Origin: Penelope pileata
Lineage: Eukaryota; Chordata; Aves; Galliformes; Cracidae
Length of the DNA stretch: 64,000 bases
Reading direction: 5' to 3'
NCBI GenBank assembly: GCA_013396635.1
Contig: WBMW01002341.1
Coordinates: forward strand, 657,863-721,862
The notes below the pieces were generated by a model. The model searched no databases. It saw nothing but the letters and a program-made list of their open reading frames with translations, and was not told the origin of the DNA. Each line of letters opens with the position of its first letter. Position 1 is the first letter of the stretch. Position numbers and translations under genes: made by a program. Of the stretch, positions 50,973 to 63,982 are shown in pieces.

Positions 50973-53900
50973 AAAAAAAAACAGGTGAAAGGATTTCCTG
51001 ACAGTTTGTGGCTGGTGGATTAAGCAGCATCAACCCTTCTGTGGGAATAATTCTCATGCAAATTTTCCTGGCTGGCTGTTGGCCTGGCAGGAAGCTCTTT
51101 TTCTAGGAACAGTAGTAGGCATCTAGGAAATCCAGGAAACAGATGGATCAAAACACATTTTTGTGACATCACTAAAAGCATGCTATAAGGAAAATTCATT
51201 CACACTTTGCATATATCATTTAGTAAATATACATTATACATGTATATAAAATCAAGCAGACATGTAAAAATCTATTTCTTTAAGCACAAGCTAAGAATTT
51301 AACTAAAAAGTTTTTAGAAGCCTAGCCCTGCTGAACACATGGTAAGACTTTGCCATTATCTCTACTGAATTAAGGATACACCCAACAGCTCTTTATTAAA
51401 TACTATACTTCCCTCTGTGTTTCTAATTAAGACTTTGTCATAATGTTCACTGACTTCCTATTTCAAACTGTATACATAGACTTATACTAAACCTAGACAA
51501 AGTGTAATTCAATTGAATTGCTAATGCATGTCCTAATAAACATAAGGCACAGAGTTCACTGGATCAGTGGCTGAAGCTCTGTTTAAACTGTCAGACACAA
51601 TGTTAGTATGGTACTAGCGCAGGATTACCCAGATATCTTTTAAACTACCAGTCTGCATACCAGGGCAGCACAGATTCCAGTGCAGACTTTATCCAGTTGA
51701 GTAAATTTCCTCATGAAAGAGACATCCACTGAGAGATATGTTTTGTACTGGCATCCCACAGAGTGCAGAGTGTACCTTTCACACTTATTTCATATCATGA
51801 ATTTTCAGCTTCAAATGACAGAGAAGCATCTCTAGGGAATGTTACAATTATCTTCATACACTTTTTGCTACTTTCTTCCACTTTTGTCCTGTATTTCCAG
51901 TGAGTTTTTAACCTGCTGTGATTGTCTTCCCTTTTTTTATGCTCAAAAACAATGGTCTACTTCAGAACCTCTTCATCTGAGGTACTGATTACTGAAGTCA
52001 TTTTCCCATGAGTTACAGATCAGGGTAGTTTCTGAATTCTCACAAATACGTTGCATCATATACATTCAGACCAGCTGCCTGGTAGGCATAAAACTGTGCT
52101 ATGGTTGTATTCAAAACAGACAATGTATTTATTGTACTCTTTGATAAATAGAGTCAAGCCATTAATCTTTATTAGATAAGCAGTCTCTCAAAACCTAAGC
52201 TCATTAGAAAACTTAGAGAATTTAAGATTAACACAGCAGTGTCTCATGGTCATTAGTAATGACTTTAAGGCTCATTTTACATTATTAGACAAAACTGTGC
52301 ATAACTTAGGCTAGTTTCAAAGTGAACGAGTATTGAGGAAAAAAAACAGCAAGTAGGTTTTTTGTTTCATTTTTTCTTTTACATTTTATATCAACCTGTC
52401 TTGATCAGACACACGCACCTTTTTTTTTTTCTGACAAAATTGATTTGACAAAAATAAATCAGCCTACTATGTGGACTTTAAAAAATTAGAACACAGAAGA
52501 CTTACAGTACTTACACTTATGTAAGAAAGGCTATGTCCTCCTATGCGAGCCAACAGAATTTAAGGGTAGATAGGGTATGGTTTTGGAAAGTGTTTTAGCA
52601 GATGCAGTCTCAGAGCAAAGCTGTGAAATCTTCCATGTCAACGTCTTTTCCAATACTTATTGAATCCAGTATTTAAAAGCAAATATCAAAAAAAAAAATA
52701 AGATACAGACACTACACCGGCATAACTTGCATATGACACTACTGAGCTCCTTTAAAAATACTTGTACTTGTAAAAATGTCTTTGCATTATCCATGTTTTT
52801 AAATAATTCACACCATAGATAACCACATTTAGAAGAATCAGAGACAGATATGGGATGAGGGAGCGACTATGATAGATAAGAGGAATTATGTTGTTTGGAG
52901 ACTGGAGGCTCTCAAACTTTCTCTTGCAGAAGCTGCATTACTGTTGAATCATCATTTCTTAAATAGAGAACCAGTGAGTTAAATATGAAAACAGTAAATA
53001 TTTATTTTAATCCAGATTTTTAAATTATTAGTGCATGTCAAGTAGTTACAGAAAAACAGATACGTATGCCAGTAGAGGCACATTAAAGTCACATATGGAA
53101 GCAATAACTATTATTTTTATGTTCAATAATATTACATTACAGGTTACTTCCTTCATTTCATTTTTAGAATAAGGCATTCTTTCTTTCTTAATACAGTAAG
53201 TATGAAATGCATTTATTAGTAAAATTTTACCTAAGGCTGACAGATTTTATGACAATACTTAGGTATACAGACAAGCAAACTAAGTGCAAGCAAAGCTCTT
53301 GAGTAACAAGGATTTAGTACAACTAGACCATTAACTCCAGAAAATGTTGTGAGAAATTACCTCCTTACACACATGAAATTCTTTAAGTCTATTTATTATC
53401 CTTCTGATCTTTTAAGAACTAAGTAGAAATCAAAAAAATGCAAGATGCTTATTTTGCAAACAAAAAATTCAAGTTTATATTTAATCAACAAGTCAAATCC
53501 TTGTTCAGATGAAATATCTGAACAGCTGAATGTAAACTCTACAAGATCTTACAAACTCGTCTGTCTGAGCAAATTATGCCAATTCATCGTCTGAGCTAGA
53601 GGGAGAAGCCAACAGTAAAAAACCAAGCGTGCCAGGTATTAATAGAAGTAAAATCCAGAAAAAGAATGTCAAAACCTTGAAAAGAAAACCATCTCCTGGC
53701 TAGGGCTTTCAGATATGTTGTCACAGCATGCTGCAATCATCAAAAGAAGATGCAAGCTTACATTGCTGTAAAGGCTGCTATATTCAACACCACTTCATTT
53801 GCTCCAGCAGTCGAAACACCACATGATATGATTTAGAGTCAGTCACAAACTTAGTATTATCGCAAAGCAATTGATTACCACTGAGCCCAGTTTCAGTCCA

Positions 53901-56118
53901 GAGCTATTAATAGGCTTCACACATTAATCCAATTTAGATGCTTGTGTCATGTTGAGTTGTCACTTTACAGGTTAATATAAAATACAGTATTCAAGCAGAA
54001 GAGAAGCTTTAAAATAAAGAGAAAATATTGAGTCAGCCAAAAACAAGGGAAGAAGGAATTTTTTACTTTGTTTCCTCAAGGAGTTACTATCAGACCAGGC
54101 AACTATAGGAGATGACAACTGATCAGAAAAAACGTATTTCTATCTCATATGACACACAGCAGTTCTCAATCTAGCACTGTCAAAGCACCCCCTGAAGTTG
54201 CAGAAATAGAACTTTTCTGGCAGTGTAAATGCACTTGAATGAAGGTCCTATGGAACTCCAACAGAAAGGTAAGCCATGGAAGCTAGCATATATCGCAGGG
54301 AGATGAAGTAACTTGGACAGAAAAGAGATGTAATTCCTCCTGAGCTGGGTCAGAAACACATCTAAAGAAGGTCAAAGAAACATAAGAGTGATGGTGACAT
54401 TTGGAAATTGATGTGGCATAAAGTAAATTAAGCTTTGTTTTCATTTATTTCTGTACTTTTTTTTTGTCTTTGTAAAAAAAGACAAAAATAAACATTTAAG
54501 TTTGACATGAAACTTCTATGAATTAAACATTTAAAGCTGTTTTTCTAATATCAAGCATTTGATATCTACAGAAAGGGCAATATTAAAACTGGGAGTGTAA
54601 GTCTTCAGAAGCTACCTGATATTGAAGGGGAAGAAGAATTTTGGAGTGAAAAGTGATTGTCAGAAAATCTCTCCAGCACTGAATAAGGTAAGGAGAGCCT
54701 CATCACAGCCTGAACACCGATGTGGTCTGTGAAATCATCTCACTTTGATTTCCTATCAGTTTTCATCTAGCAGGCCCTTTTAGTCCAAAGCAACCGTTCG
54801 TAGCTTATCATCTTCACAGAGCTGATCTCACAGGACTCATAACCTCCTATAACTGCACCTTAGATCTTGTGTTACCTGAATGCCGGCCTTTCTCTTAAGA
54901 ATGGCAGTGGAAAGAGAGAAGGGCAATATTCATTTGTTCTCCAAAGATGCAGGTGAGAGGCATCTAACAGGTAAGCTGACAGGCTTACTAAATGCTTCCT
55001 GGGATAAACTGTCACTGGCTACATCAGGGAGAAAGTCTCTAAAACAGTGGAAAAAACAAGAGGTAATCAACGTGGAATTAGATGTTATGGGGCATCCAAA
55101 CAGACTTCAGCCTTTTCTATAGATATTACAGCAAGAGGGCTACTGCCTCTGCTGAAAGACAGAGCTATGCCTTAGGCCTTTACATCTGCACGTTGATCAT
55201 TCCTGAAAGGATGATCAGTGTATAGATCTATCCAACTGAACAAGTTAATGGGACAAGAGAAAAGGAATTGCTCTAGGGACACAATCTCAAGCTCCTGCAA
55301 CCAGTACAATATCCACAAAGGAAGGACCTGATCAAATAAGCTTACATTTGTGGATATGCCTACACACACACATTCCAGTCTTGAACATGCAATCTAAGTA
55401 TTAAAGCACACAGAGAAGGAAAGAACTTTGCTCTTTAAAGCAGATTTGTAACTCTTAGTCTATTAAAATGGAAACATAAAAATGTTCTTAAATGTATCTG
55501 CTCAGTCTTCAATTAGCAGATATGATGGAAGGACAAAAATACTACTCAAACTTCACTTGGCTGCAAAATAGATTAAAGAAAATGAAAAATATAAACCACA
55601 AACCCCCTAGTCAATTTCATTGGATTTCTCCCTTCCAAAAAATAAAAATAGTTTGTTCTTAAAAAAGTAAAACAAGAAAAAGGTAAAAAAAAAAATCCTA
55701 AAATCGCATTTATTTTTATGTCAAGAGAAGTCATTAAAAGCTTGAAACAGAAGCAAAATGTTTTGAGGATATACAGCTTGCCCTTAGTTCTAGATCTGCC
55801 AATAAAAACTGTAATTGAAAATTGGAAGAAAATAGTTTCAAATTGCCAAGTGACTAAAGCATAATTGTGTTATACCCAAGCTTTCTGAAGCACTTATTCA
55901 AATGCTCTAAGTTGACCATGAAGAATGTTGAGTGTTGCGTAAAATGGTGACAGTTAGGTAAGTGAGGTATTTATATCAATATTCTTTCAGTGAAATTAAA
56001 ATTGATATCATTGTGCACAGTATATATGGGCACATAGTCCATTACAGGGAAGCTATAAAACTGTATTATTTGCAGGAAATCTTCACTTATGAGTTCTCAC
56101 TTTAAGTATTTGCAATTA

Positions 56119-56121
<3 letters not shown>

Positions 56122-56157
<36 letters not shown>

Positions 56158-56184
56158 ATTTAAAACAAAAANNAAAAAAAAAAG
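56122..56184. repeat. Long poly-A tract with ambiguous bases
   Basis: Thirty-three adenines (56122-56154), TTTATTTAAAAC, then another A run interrupted by two Ns at 56172-56173. No LINE tail or target-site duplication was seen beside it, so I do not call it a retroposon tail. Confidence 0.85.
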
Positions 56185-57517
56185 TAAATAGTTCATTTTA
56201 ACACAGAACAGATATATAAAAGAAAGAAAAAAACTGACAGTTTACTGCTCTAAATCTACAATATTCAGTCTTAATATCATGTAAGTCCCTTTGCATCTGT
56301 CTTTATCACAGTGTTTTACCCAGTCGTTTCTGCTCTAAAACCTGATAAGCATTAATAGCAATGAATGATGTTATTTTTGTCAGTGAGAAAGTAAAATTCT
56401 AAGTTTATTGAAATTAATTGGGACAAATATTTAAGAAAAATTGATTCCTCCCTTCCTAGAACCTTGGAAAGCCTTCTACTAGAAAATAACTCTAAGTGTT
56501 GGATTGGCCAGTGCCCAGTATGGCACCAACTTTGATGAAATTTCTCTATCTGTGTGGAGAATCTTGAAGGTGGAAAAGCACAAATTTGAGCACTGCTGGT
56601 AAGGCACAGAAACATTTCATTCCATGCTCAATACACAAACTCATTTAGCAGTGTGAAGGTGCTGACATAGGCTTTAACGTTGTGACTCACAATATAAGGT
56701 GACAGAACCTATTTACTTTGTGATTCTCAGTCTCTTTCTTCAACCTGTTAAAGAAATACCATCCATTAAGATTGTGAAGTGTTTATTTCCACTGCTGACT
56801 GGATTTTCCACACCTATTTTCTACCTGAAACTTCTAATAGTGAAGAGTCAGTGAACAATTCAGCACTAAATTAGCACTGGTGACCTGTATATATAATTGC
56901 CAAAATTTGTACTCTCTAAAACTGTACAATGATACACCTTAGCCCATTACAGTCTCCTGGGCAGAAAAAACAACCACTGCACAAACACTACTATGAAAAA
57001 TGAAAGCATAGATTTAAATGGGTGGGAAGTTGTCATGAGCTGGAGAAGAAACATTTGAAAGTATATTTAGAATTGTGCCAACAGTTAGAAAGTTATTTTC
57101 CATCCTATGGTGAAGTTTACTGCCTTTTTAGATACTGTTGAAACCATTTATTTCAGGAACAATAATCCCATGGGCACATAAAAAGCTGTTCTAGAAAGTG
57201 AGCATTATTCCATTTATAAGGGATCTGATTGTGTTAATTAGCAGGTAATTTCCCCGCACTCCCAGACTCTCCCAAGGCTGCACCTCTTCCTGTGGCCTAA
57301 CTGATCGGTTTCCTGGAACCACAATTTAGTACTTAGCTTCTGTCTGGAGTAACAGGACATGGGAACACACAGATCTCTCACGTAAACAGAGACGTGAATG
57401 AACATGCCACTGAGCTGCAGAAATGCCATGTTTCAGCCTCAAGCTGTTACGGGATAGCACTGAAAGCACCACTTCAGAGAAAATGCAGGTGAGGAACAAA
57501 GAGGGGAGTGATCAATG

Positions 57518-57815
57518 ATCTCATCAATGTCTATAACTGAAGGGGAGGATGCAGTAAAAATGGAGCCAGGATCTTTCTAGTGGTGCCCAGCGCCTGGAGA
57601 AGAGGCAATGGGCACAAACAGGAACACAAGAGGTTCCACTCTGTATATGAGGAAGCACTTCCATGCTGTGAAGGTGCTGGAGCACCAGCACAGGCTGCCC
57701 AGAGAGCTTGTGGATTCTCCTCCTTGAAGATCTTCAGAAGCCATCCAGACATGGTCCTAGGCTACCTGGGGCTACTCCAGGGCTCCCTTCCAACTTCAAC
57801 TATTCTGTGATTCGG
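57518..57815 (+). mobile_element. CR1 LINE fragment (ORF2 end and tail)
   Basis: GATCTCATCAATGTCTATAA, then CAGTGGTGCCCAGCG-like AGTGGTGCCCAGCGCCTGGA and AAGAGGCAATGGGCACAAAC, then AGGCTGCCCAGAGAGCTTGT, a tail with GGCTCCCTTCCAAC and the end ATTCTGTGATTC. It is moderately decayed, with a deletion in the first part, and its frame is broken. Confidence 0.9.
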
Positions 57816-59405
57816 AGTCTGTCCAGGTGTCTGTGCTTCATTCAAAGGATCTCAGTACAGCTGGTGATCCTGAAGCATTTCAAATTCAATTTCAATTACA
57901 GTTACAAAGAGAAGTTCCCCTAAGACTTTTAATTATGAGGGAAAAAAATCCCTCAAGGCTACTATGCAAGAAGAAAACCTACTTCTTTATGTTTTTTACA
58001 CACTTGCATTCCAGCTTTGATTTGATTTATTGGGTTTGTTATTGAAGATTGCCACAAATGAGAAACTAAAGCAACTGAGCCCTATTTGCATCAAAACAAC
58101 TTCATTATGGTGCATGAAGCTTAACTCAATAGCTTTCCTATCATTGAAGCAATCATTACAAGCAATGGAGAGAGAAAGGCAGTTGGCGGTGAGAGAGGAA
58201 GAAATGGTGTTAGAGAAAGTACAATGTCTATAAGCTCGACTGGCATAAATGTACTTCTCCCTTTCTTCCTGCTGCGTGAAGACTCTTGTTTTCATCTAAG
58301 CTACAGAATATTTCAGAGAATATTATGTGATCTGACAGCCTGTCTTCAACTGGGTCATTATATACATAAAAAAAAAAAAAAGAAGGGGGGGGGGGGGAAT
58401 AAAATACAGACACTATATTAACTATCCTACTTTCAGGAAGTTATATTTTTCTCTTCTTTAATTCTAATTTATAACAGAGGTATTCACTGAAAAGAATGCT
58501 TGATAATTTGCATCAAAACCTGACCTTTAATAACGAATTCGTATTTCAGGATGCAATGAGTAATCTTTGTACAATTCTGAAGCACTGAGCCCTCTCCCTT
58601 TCTTAGAGCTTATTTGTAGACAACTATCTTGCCATCACATGAAAGAATCATTCAGATCATTCAGCAAAATGCCTTACGAGTGCCAATGCCCACAGTTTGC
58701 TGGAGTCATGTCCCCATGAACTGCCTTGGGGGAGAAGGATTTCATAAACGTAAGAGTTCTGCTAAATATGTTCTGCCTTCCACTCTAGAGCTTTTTATTT
58801 GTAAAACTGTGATAAATCACTACAAGGGACGTGGAGTGCAATGACAGACACCTGTAAACACATTCAGTTCAATAGCAAATTCTAAGAAGGGGTTGAGAAA
58901 CAAGCTGATTAAGTCTTCTGTGGCTTAGGACAACCTTATAAATACTTTGGTGCCTAAAAAAGACTGGTCACAAGTCAAAATCCAAAAAATATCCTAACTT
59001 GTTGCTCACATTGAGAAAAGGCAGCATTTTTAAAATCCTTTTCTTTAAAAATCTGCCCTTTTTTATGGATCTAAATTCCAAGATATTTCAACAAGACCAA
59101 CCAGACAAACAAACTTTTAAAACTTTGAAGAAGGAGAGGATATTCTACTATTTCCAGAAGTCCTCAAGTAGAGTAGTAATTGGCATTTACTCACATTTAG
59201 AAACTTGGATGCTTTTGCAACCTTCCGTTTCCCATGACACACATAACAGCTAAGTCTATGCTCTAACAACACACTCTAAAATTTCTTACTTAATAAGGAT
59301 TGACTGGGATCTAGCATGCCTGTACTGTTACACATTGTTGCATGCAAAGAAACCAAAGTTGGTATAAAACAGCTCAAGTACTTGAAGTAGACTAATTTGT
59401 TGTTT
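57816..59405. other. Intron between CR1 fragments
   Basis: AT-rich, with the A14/G13 purine tract at 58368-58397. No gene recognised. Confidence 0.55.
58368..58397. repeat. Homopurine tract, A14-GAA-G13
   Basis: Fourteen adenines (58368-58381), GAA, then thirteen guanines (58385-58397). Pure purine on one strand. Confidence 0.9.
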
Positions 59406-59707
59406 AGAATCATAGAATGGCCCGGGTTGGAAGGGACCCAAAGGATCATCAGGTTCCAAGTCCCCTGCCACAGGCAGGGCCAACAACCTCCAGATCAGGT
59501 ACTAGATCAGGTTGCCCAGGGCCCCATCCAACCTGGCGTTGAACACCTCCAGGGACAGGGCATCCACAGCCTCTCTGGGCAGCCTGTGCCAGCACCTCAC
59601 CACTCCCTCAGTGAAGAACTTTCCTCTGACATCCAGTCTAAACCTTCCCTCCTTCAGATTAAAACCACTCCCCCTTATCCTAGCGCTATCTATCCTTATA
59701 AAAAGTC
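59406..59707 (-). mobile_element. CR1 LINE fragment (3' end)
   Basis: Inverted tail GAATCATAGAATGG and CCCGGGTTGGAAGGGACCC, the CAGATCAGGTACTAGATCAG block, then inverted ORF2 end (CTCTCTGGGCAGCCTGTGCC), truncated after CTATCTATCCTTATAAAAAG. Same subfamily wording as the copies at 6220 and 25218. Confidence 0.92.
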
Positions 59708-60830
59708 AATATCTTAGTAGTCAGTAGTAAACACTGTAGTATTACCAGCATTAAAAGGGTTTAATAAGTAGCCTATACATTCTCAGTTTTGTCACTTTAT
59801 AATTATAATCTTAGAATTTTTATATATCTGCATATTTATACGCACACACATTCTGAGACGCTTTAACTGTAAAAAGAAGCTAAAGAAAAAAACAATGCAA
59901 ACCTCATCTAAGGTAGTCAAAGTTTATTCATGTAAGTGATGATTCAATATAATTTGTCAGTATCTAAAAAGCACAGTAATTCCTGTCACATCAGGTTATT
60001 ATCCTACCAGTCAGCTCTGACTTATTTTCCACTAGCAACAACAACTGGATTTTGAATATATTCCTTTTCCTTTTACAGCTGCACATATTCACTTGCATAG
60101 TGATATAACTGTAAAGAACAAAGAATGAAATATATAGACCACATTTTTAAACAAGGAGGTGATATAAAAACATATTTTTGTGAGGAATTTGGGCACTAAC
60201 CTGTCTTATTAGAGAGAAAGAACCATTTATGCATTTACTCTTAAAAATATGCCCCACTAGATTGTGGTCTTCAGCCTGCAATTAGGGAAGATACATTAAT
60301 GCAGTAAAAGGAATATAAGTAGCAAGGAACAAAATAAGAACAACTGGGCAAAACAACACACATTTTGAATCTAGGGTATGAATTTCTTATAATTAAGTCT
60401 GTGATTTTAAAAATATTTGGCAAAGCCATTCTTCAAAACTATTCAAAACGTACTCTCTTCACAAACATTAAGCAAGAAAAACAAGCTGAACATGTCAAGT
60501 AAATTATGCAGAGTGATCCAGTCACTTGCGATGAGATCCAAAAGATACTTAAAGATTGTGACATTGAACATGGTAACAGATGCTGAGAACCCAGCTCCTG
60601 GAGCAGAAACCATCGCCCTTAGGCACCTGAAGTTATAAAATGGGTGGAGAAAAAAGTTTAAAAGTAGACCAGGCTCACAAGAGGAACCTCTAAGTAACCC
60701 GTGTGAACTACTCAACACAGAAGAACGTGTCAAATTTTTTCCATTTACAGAGACTAAATTGGATGGCAGAGACATGCAAAACCATAAGATTACACTCTGT
60801 ATTGTCAAAATAGCTGCTATATTACAGATT
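59708..60830. other. Intron between CR1 fragments
   Basis: AT-rich. A 121-codon minus-strand frame at 60443-60808 has no motif I recognise and no fit to CCSER1. Confidence 0.55.
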
Positions 60831-61139
60831 ATAGAATCATAGAATGGTTCAGGTTGGAAGGGACCTTAGAGATCATCTTGTTCCAACCCCCCTGCCATGG
60901 GCAAGGACACCTCCCACTAGACCAGGTTGCCCCAAGCCCCATCTACCCTGGCTTTGAACACTTCCAGGGAGGGGGCATCCACAACTTCTCTGGGCAACCT
61001 GTTCCAGTGTCTCACCACCCTCACAGAGAAGAATTTCTTCCTTATATCTAGTCTAACGCTACCCACTTTCAGTTTATAACCGTTACTCCTTGTCCTGTCA
61101 TTATCTATCCTTGTAAAACGCCCCTCCCCAGCTCCCCAG
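60831..61139 (-). mobile_element. CR1 LINE fragment (3' end)
   Basis: Inverted tail ATAGAATCATAGAATGGTTC and GGTTGGAAGGGACCTTAG, then inverted ORF2 end (TCCAGTGTCTCACCACCCTC, CCTTGTCCTGTCATTATC), truncated after CCCCTCCCCAGCTCCCCAGG. The short residual frame still reads HWNRLPREVVDAPSLEVFKA, the conserved ORF2 C terminus. Same subfamily as the copy at 17378. Confidence 0.92.
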
Positions 61140-61344
61140 GTTACAGTCATCAGATTACAACTCACATTTTGTTTCTGCAATTAAGCATCTAAACCACTAG
61201 AATATGCTCCATCATAAGTTTTACAAAAATGAGTGCAAGCCAGAGGGAAGAAGCAAGAATATAGCTATTCTCCTGTCCACCACCACGGACTACCACTATG
61301 GGACTATGCCCAGTCCAGAGTTTGCTGCTGTAAGGAAGACACCA

Positions 61345-61711
61345 ATCTACTGGAGTGAGGCCACTGGCTCATCATATGAGGAGAAGCTGAGAGAATTGAG
61401 TTTGGTAAGCCTTAAAAAGAATGTTATTACTATCTAAAATGACCTAATGCCAAGTACAGAGGAGATGAGAAAAATAGCAACGTGCAGATGCAGAAGATAA
61501 AAAAATCTTACTAGATTTATGGAAAAAATCATTCCTTGTGAGAGTGGTCTGCCACTGGAAGAGAGCCTCAGACAGGCTTTCATACCTCCATCCTTGGAAA
61601 TATTCCCAACTCAAATGGACAAGTCTCCAGCTGGACCTGCTTTGAGAGAAGCGCTGGGACTACAGAGTCTAGAAATTCCTTCCCACCTAAACTACTCTGT
61701 GATCCTATGAC
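61345..61711 (+). mobile_element. Old CR1 LINE fragment
   Basis: TATGAGGAGAAGCTGAGAGA, then a decayed middle, then GAGAGTGGTCTGCCACTGGA, TCCTTGGAAATATTC and the ending TACTCTGTGATCCTATGA. The order matches the ORF2 end and tail of CR1, but with many substitutions and indels, so it is older than its neighbour at 60831. The start is approximate. Confidence 0.75.
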
Positions 61712-63766
61712 TAACCTCAGGGATTTTTTAAAGTAAAGTATTACTCATACACTGAGTAATTCTTCCTAAAACATTTCTTGATATGAATACAGCACTGAAT
61801 ATCCAGCTGCATCTCCCTTCCTCACACCTTCATGTTTCTTCCAAAATTGGAATTCTTTTCAATTAAAACGGTGGTTAGAGAAATCCAAAGCCAGTTATCC
61901 TTAAGCCATCTGCTTACCCTGACAGTACTTTTTCCTCCGTCTTCCTTGTTTCCTTATGTCTTGCTATTTCTACGGTACAAGTACGTAAAAATAGGTCTAA
62001 TACAAGGGATAACAATTCAATACATTCTGTACTGATTGCTGATAGTGAATATTAATTGAAGTATATTGATTAACGTACTAGTAAATAAGAGCAAATAAAA
62101 CATACATAAGCACCTCAATAATCCCATATAATTGTCTAAAAGAAGACAATCATTTTAGTGTCAAATAATACCTTAATTCACACACTCAAAATATTGCTTG
62201 GTTGCAAAGATATTCCTGTTCTTCTCTCTCTTACATGAAAAACAGAAGAATAATAAAGAAGAGGCAGAAAAATCTGGTGAAATAAAATTTCATTTTCTTA
62301 TTTTAAAATCTGCAATTACCTGAATTCTTAAACAAGACGGGTAGTAAAATAAGTGTTATTAAAACTTTATATAAAATATGACAGTTTTAAAAGTTTAAGT
62401 GTTACAGAACAATGAAATGCTAGATAAATACTGGATGCATTTAGAAGAGATACAGTGTAGCATTATCTCACACTATGTGAAAAAATGAATTATTAATCTA
62501 CAGTGTAGCTTGTTTCATAACCATGACAAAACATTAGTCTAAAAATGAAATGCTTAGACTTTTGCAGAAATTAGTTTAATATATCATACTACGAGGACAA
62601 TATAATCCAACCACAGTATAATAAATAAATAAATGCAAGTGAATCCATAATTCCAGAACAGNCTTTGCTTCTCCTTGCACACAATGCAGTCTTTGCTTCC
62701 AAATCCCCTTCCAAGTGAATTTAATCGGAAGAATTCTCAAAAAAAACAGTAAGTAATTAGTGAAGTTCACAGAAAGCTAAATCACTTTGTTACATAAAAG
62801 AGTAACAGAAAAAGTAAAATCCACCATACAAATCCCATGTCCAAAATGGACATTCCTTAGCAGTCTCTAGCAGATGCACAAAACCTTACCTAGCTTGAGA
62901 TGACAAAGTAACAAAAAGGCAAACCTAGATTCTGTCTTGCACCTATAAATGCTGTCATTTATTACGTTAGGTCCTTCCATCTTGACTTTTGTTCATCAAA
63001 AAAGCAGTCATAAAGTGTAGCTATAAGAACCTGACAAAGCAATCATGCTATTAGTAGCAAGATATCTACTTATGCTCATCTGAGAATGGCAAAATACTGA
63101 CAAATTAAATAAATGGGAAAAAAAAAAAAAAGAGATAGAGACAAAGACAAAAACAAATCAACATGCCACATAAGCCAGCAGAGTAGACACAACAATTTAT
63201 TTCACGGTTTTGCTTGGTATAAAGTAATCCTTTCTTTTAATATCCTTAGGTTTAGAAATTGATGACTCGAAGTCTTTCTGCACTACTAACAACTGTCAAG
63301 CGAGACTCAATAATTTAGCACTGGTTTGTCACATGACACTGACAAGTAATGTTTGATCTTCATCATCCAGTCATACGATGCCAAACAACATGATAAATTG
63401 GCAATAATATGCTAAGATGTAAGAAATGACAAACACTTCCCTCTATCTCTATTCCAAATGATCTTTAACAAGATAGTGCACAAGAAGATGTAAACTAAAA
63501 ATATGGAAAAATGAATACAGCTATAGATTCAGATCATAGTTGATGACAAAGACTGGGACATTTCCTCCAGTGCAGGGCTCTACAGAACGTGAAAGTGAAG
63601 CTCTGCAGCGATCAAATATAAAATACGTGAGAAAGTTCTGNGAGGTTTTGTTGGAAAATCTTGCAACAAGCCTACTAATGCTCCAGCTGGTATCAAGGAT
63701 AGAAACATCACTGATCCCAAGCAACTGCTCCCAGGGAAATGTCTTAAAATCTTTCAAGAGCATGCA
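61712..63766. other. Intron, no gene seen
   Basis: AT-rich. Single ambiguous bases lie at 62662 and 63641, and an A run at 63118-63131 is followed by purine-rich sequence that is seen again after the last gap. Confidence 0.55.
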
Positions 63767-63816
63767 TAAAAATAAAAAAAATTAATAATAATAATAATAA
63801 TAAATTAATTAAAAAA
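63767..63816. repeat. A-rich and (AAT)n tract at a gap edge
   Basis: CATAAAAATAAAAAAAATTA then regular AAT units to about 63804, ending in AATTAATTAAAAAA and Ns. Confidence 0.85.
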
Positions 63817-63982
63817 NNNNNNNNNNNNNNNNNNNNNNNNNNNNNNNNNNNNNNNNNNNNNNNNNNNNNNNNNNNNNNNNNNNNNNNNNNNNNNNNNNNN
63901 NNNNNNNNNNNNNNNNNNNNNNNNNNNNNNNNNNNNNNNNNNNNNNNNNNNNNNNNNNNNNNNNNNNNNNNNNNNNNNNNNN
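63817..63982. other. Assembly gap (166 N)
   Basis: A run of N. Only 18 bases follow before the window ends. Confidence 1.

Larger units (their letters stand above)
50571..57517. other. Intron with an assembly gap, no gene seen
   Basis: About 7 kb of AT-rich sequence containing the G-rich tract and N gap near 50.9 kb and a 33-base A run at 56122-56154. No transposon or exon recognised. The 53700-53960 part looks less simple in composition but has no coding frame. Confidence 0.55.

Noticed and set aside
54461..54488. 11-bp inverted repeat TTTTTGTCTTT / AAAGACAAAAA
   Set aside because: It could resemble a terminator hairpin, but this is a vertebrate intron, and T- and A-rich arms of this size arise often in such sequence.
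56122..56184. Poly-A tract as the tail of a processed pseudogene
   Set aside because: No gene-like sequence precedes it on either strand and no target-site duplication is visible.
60443..60808. 121-codon minus-strand open frame with hydrophobic patches
   Set aside because: The sequence is not recognisable, the region is intronic and the hydrophobicity is what reading A-rich DNA on the opposite strand gives.
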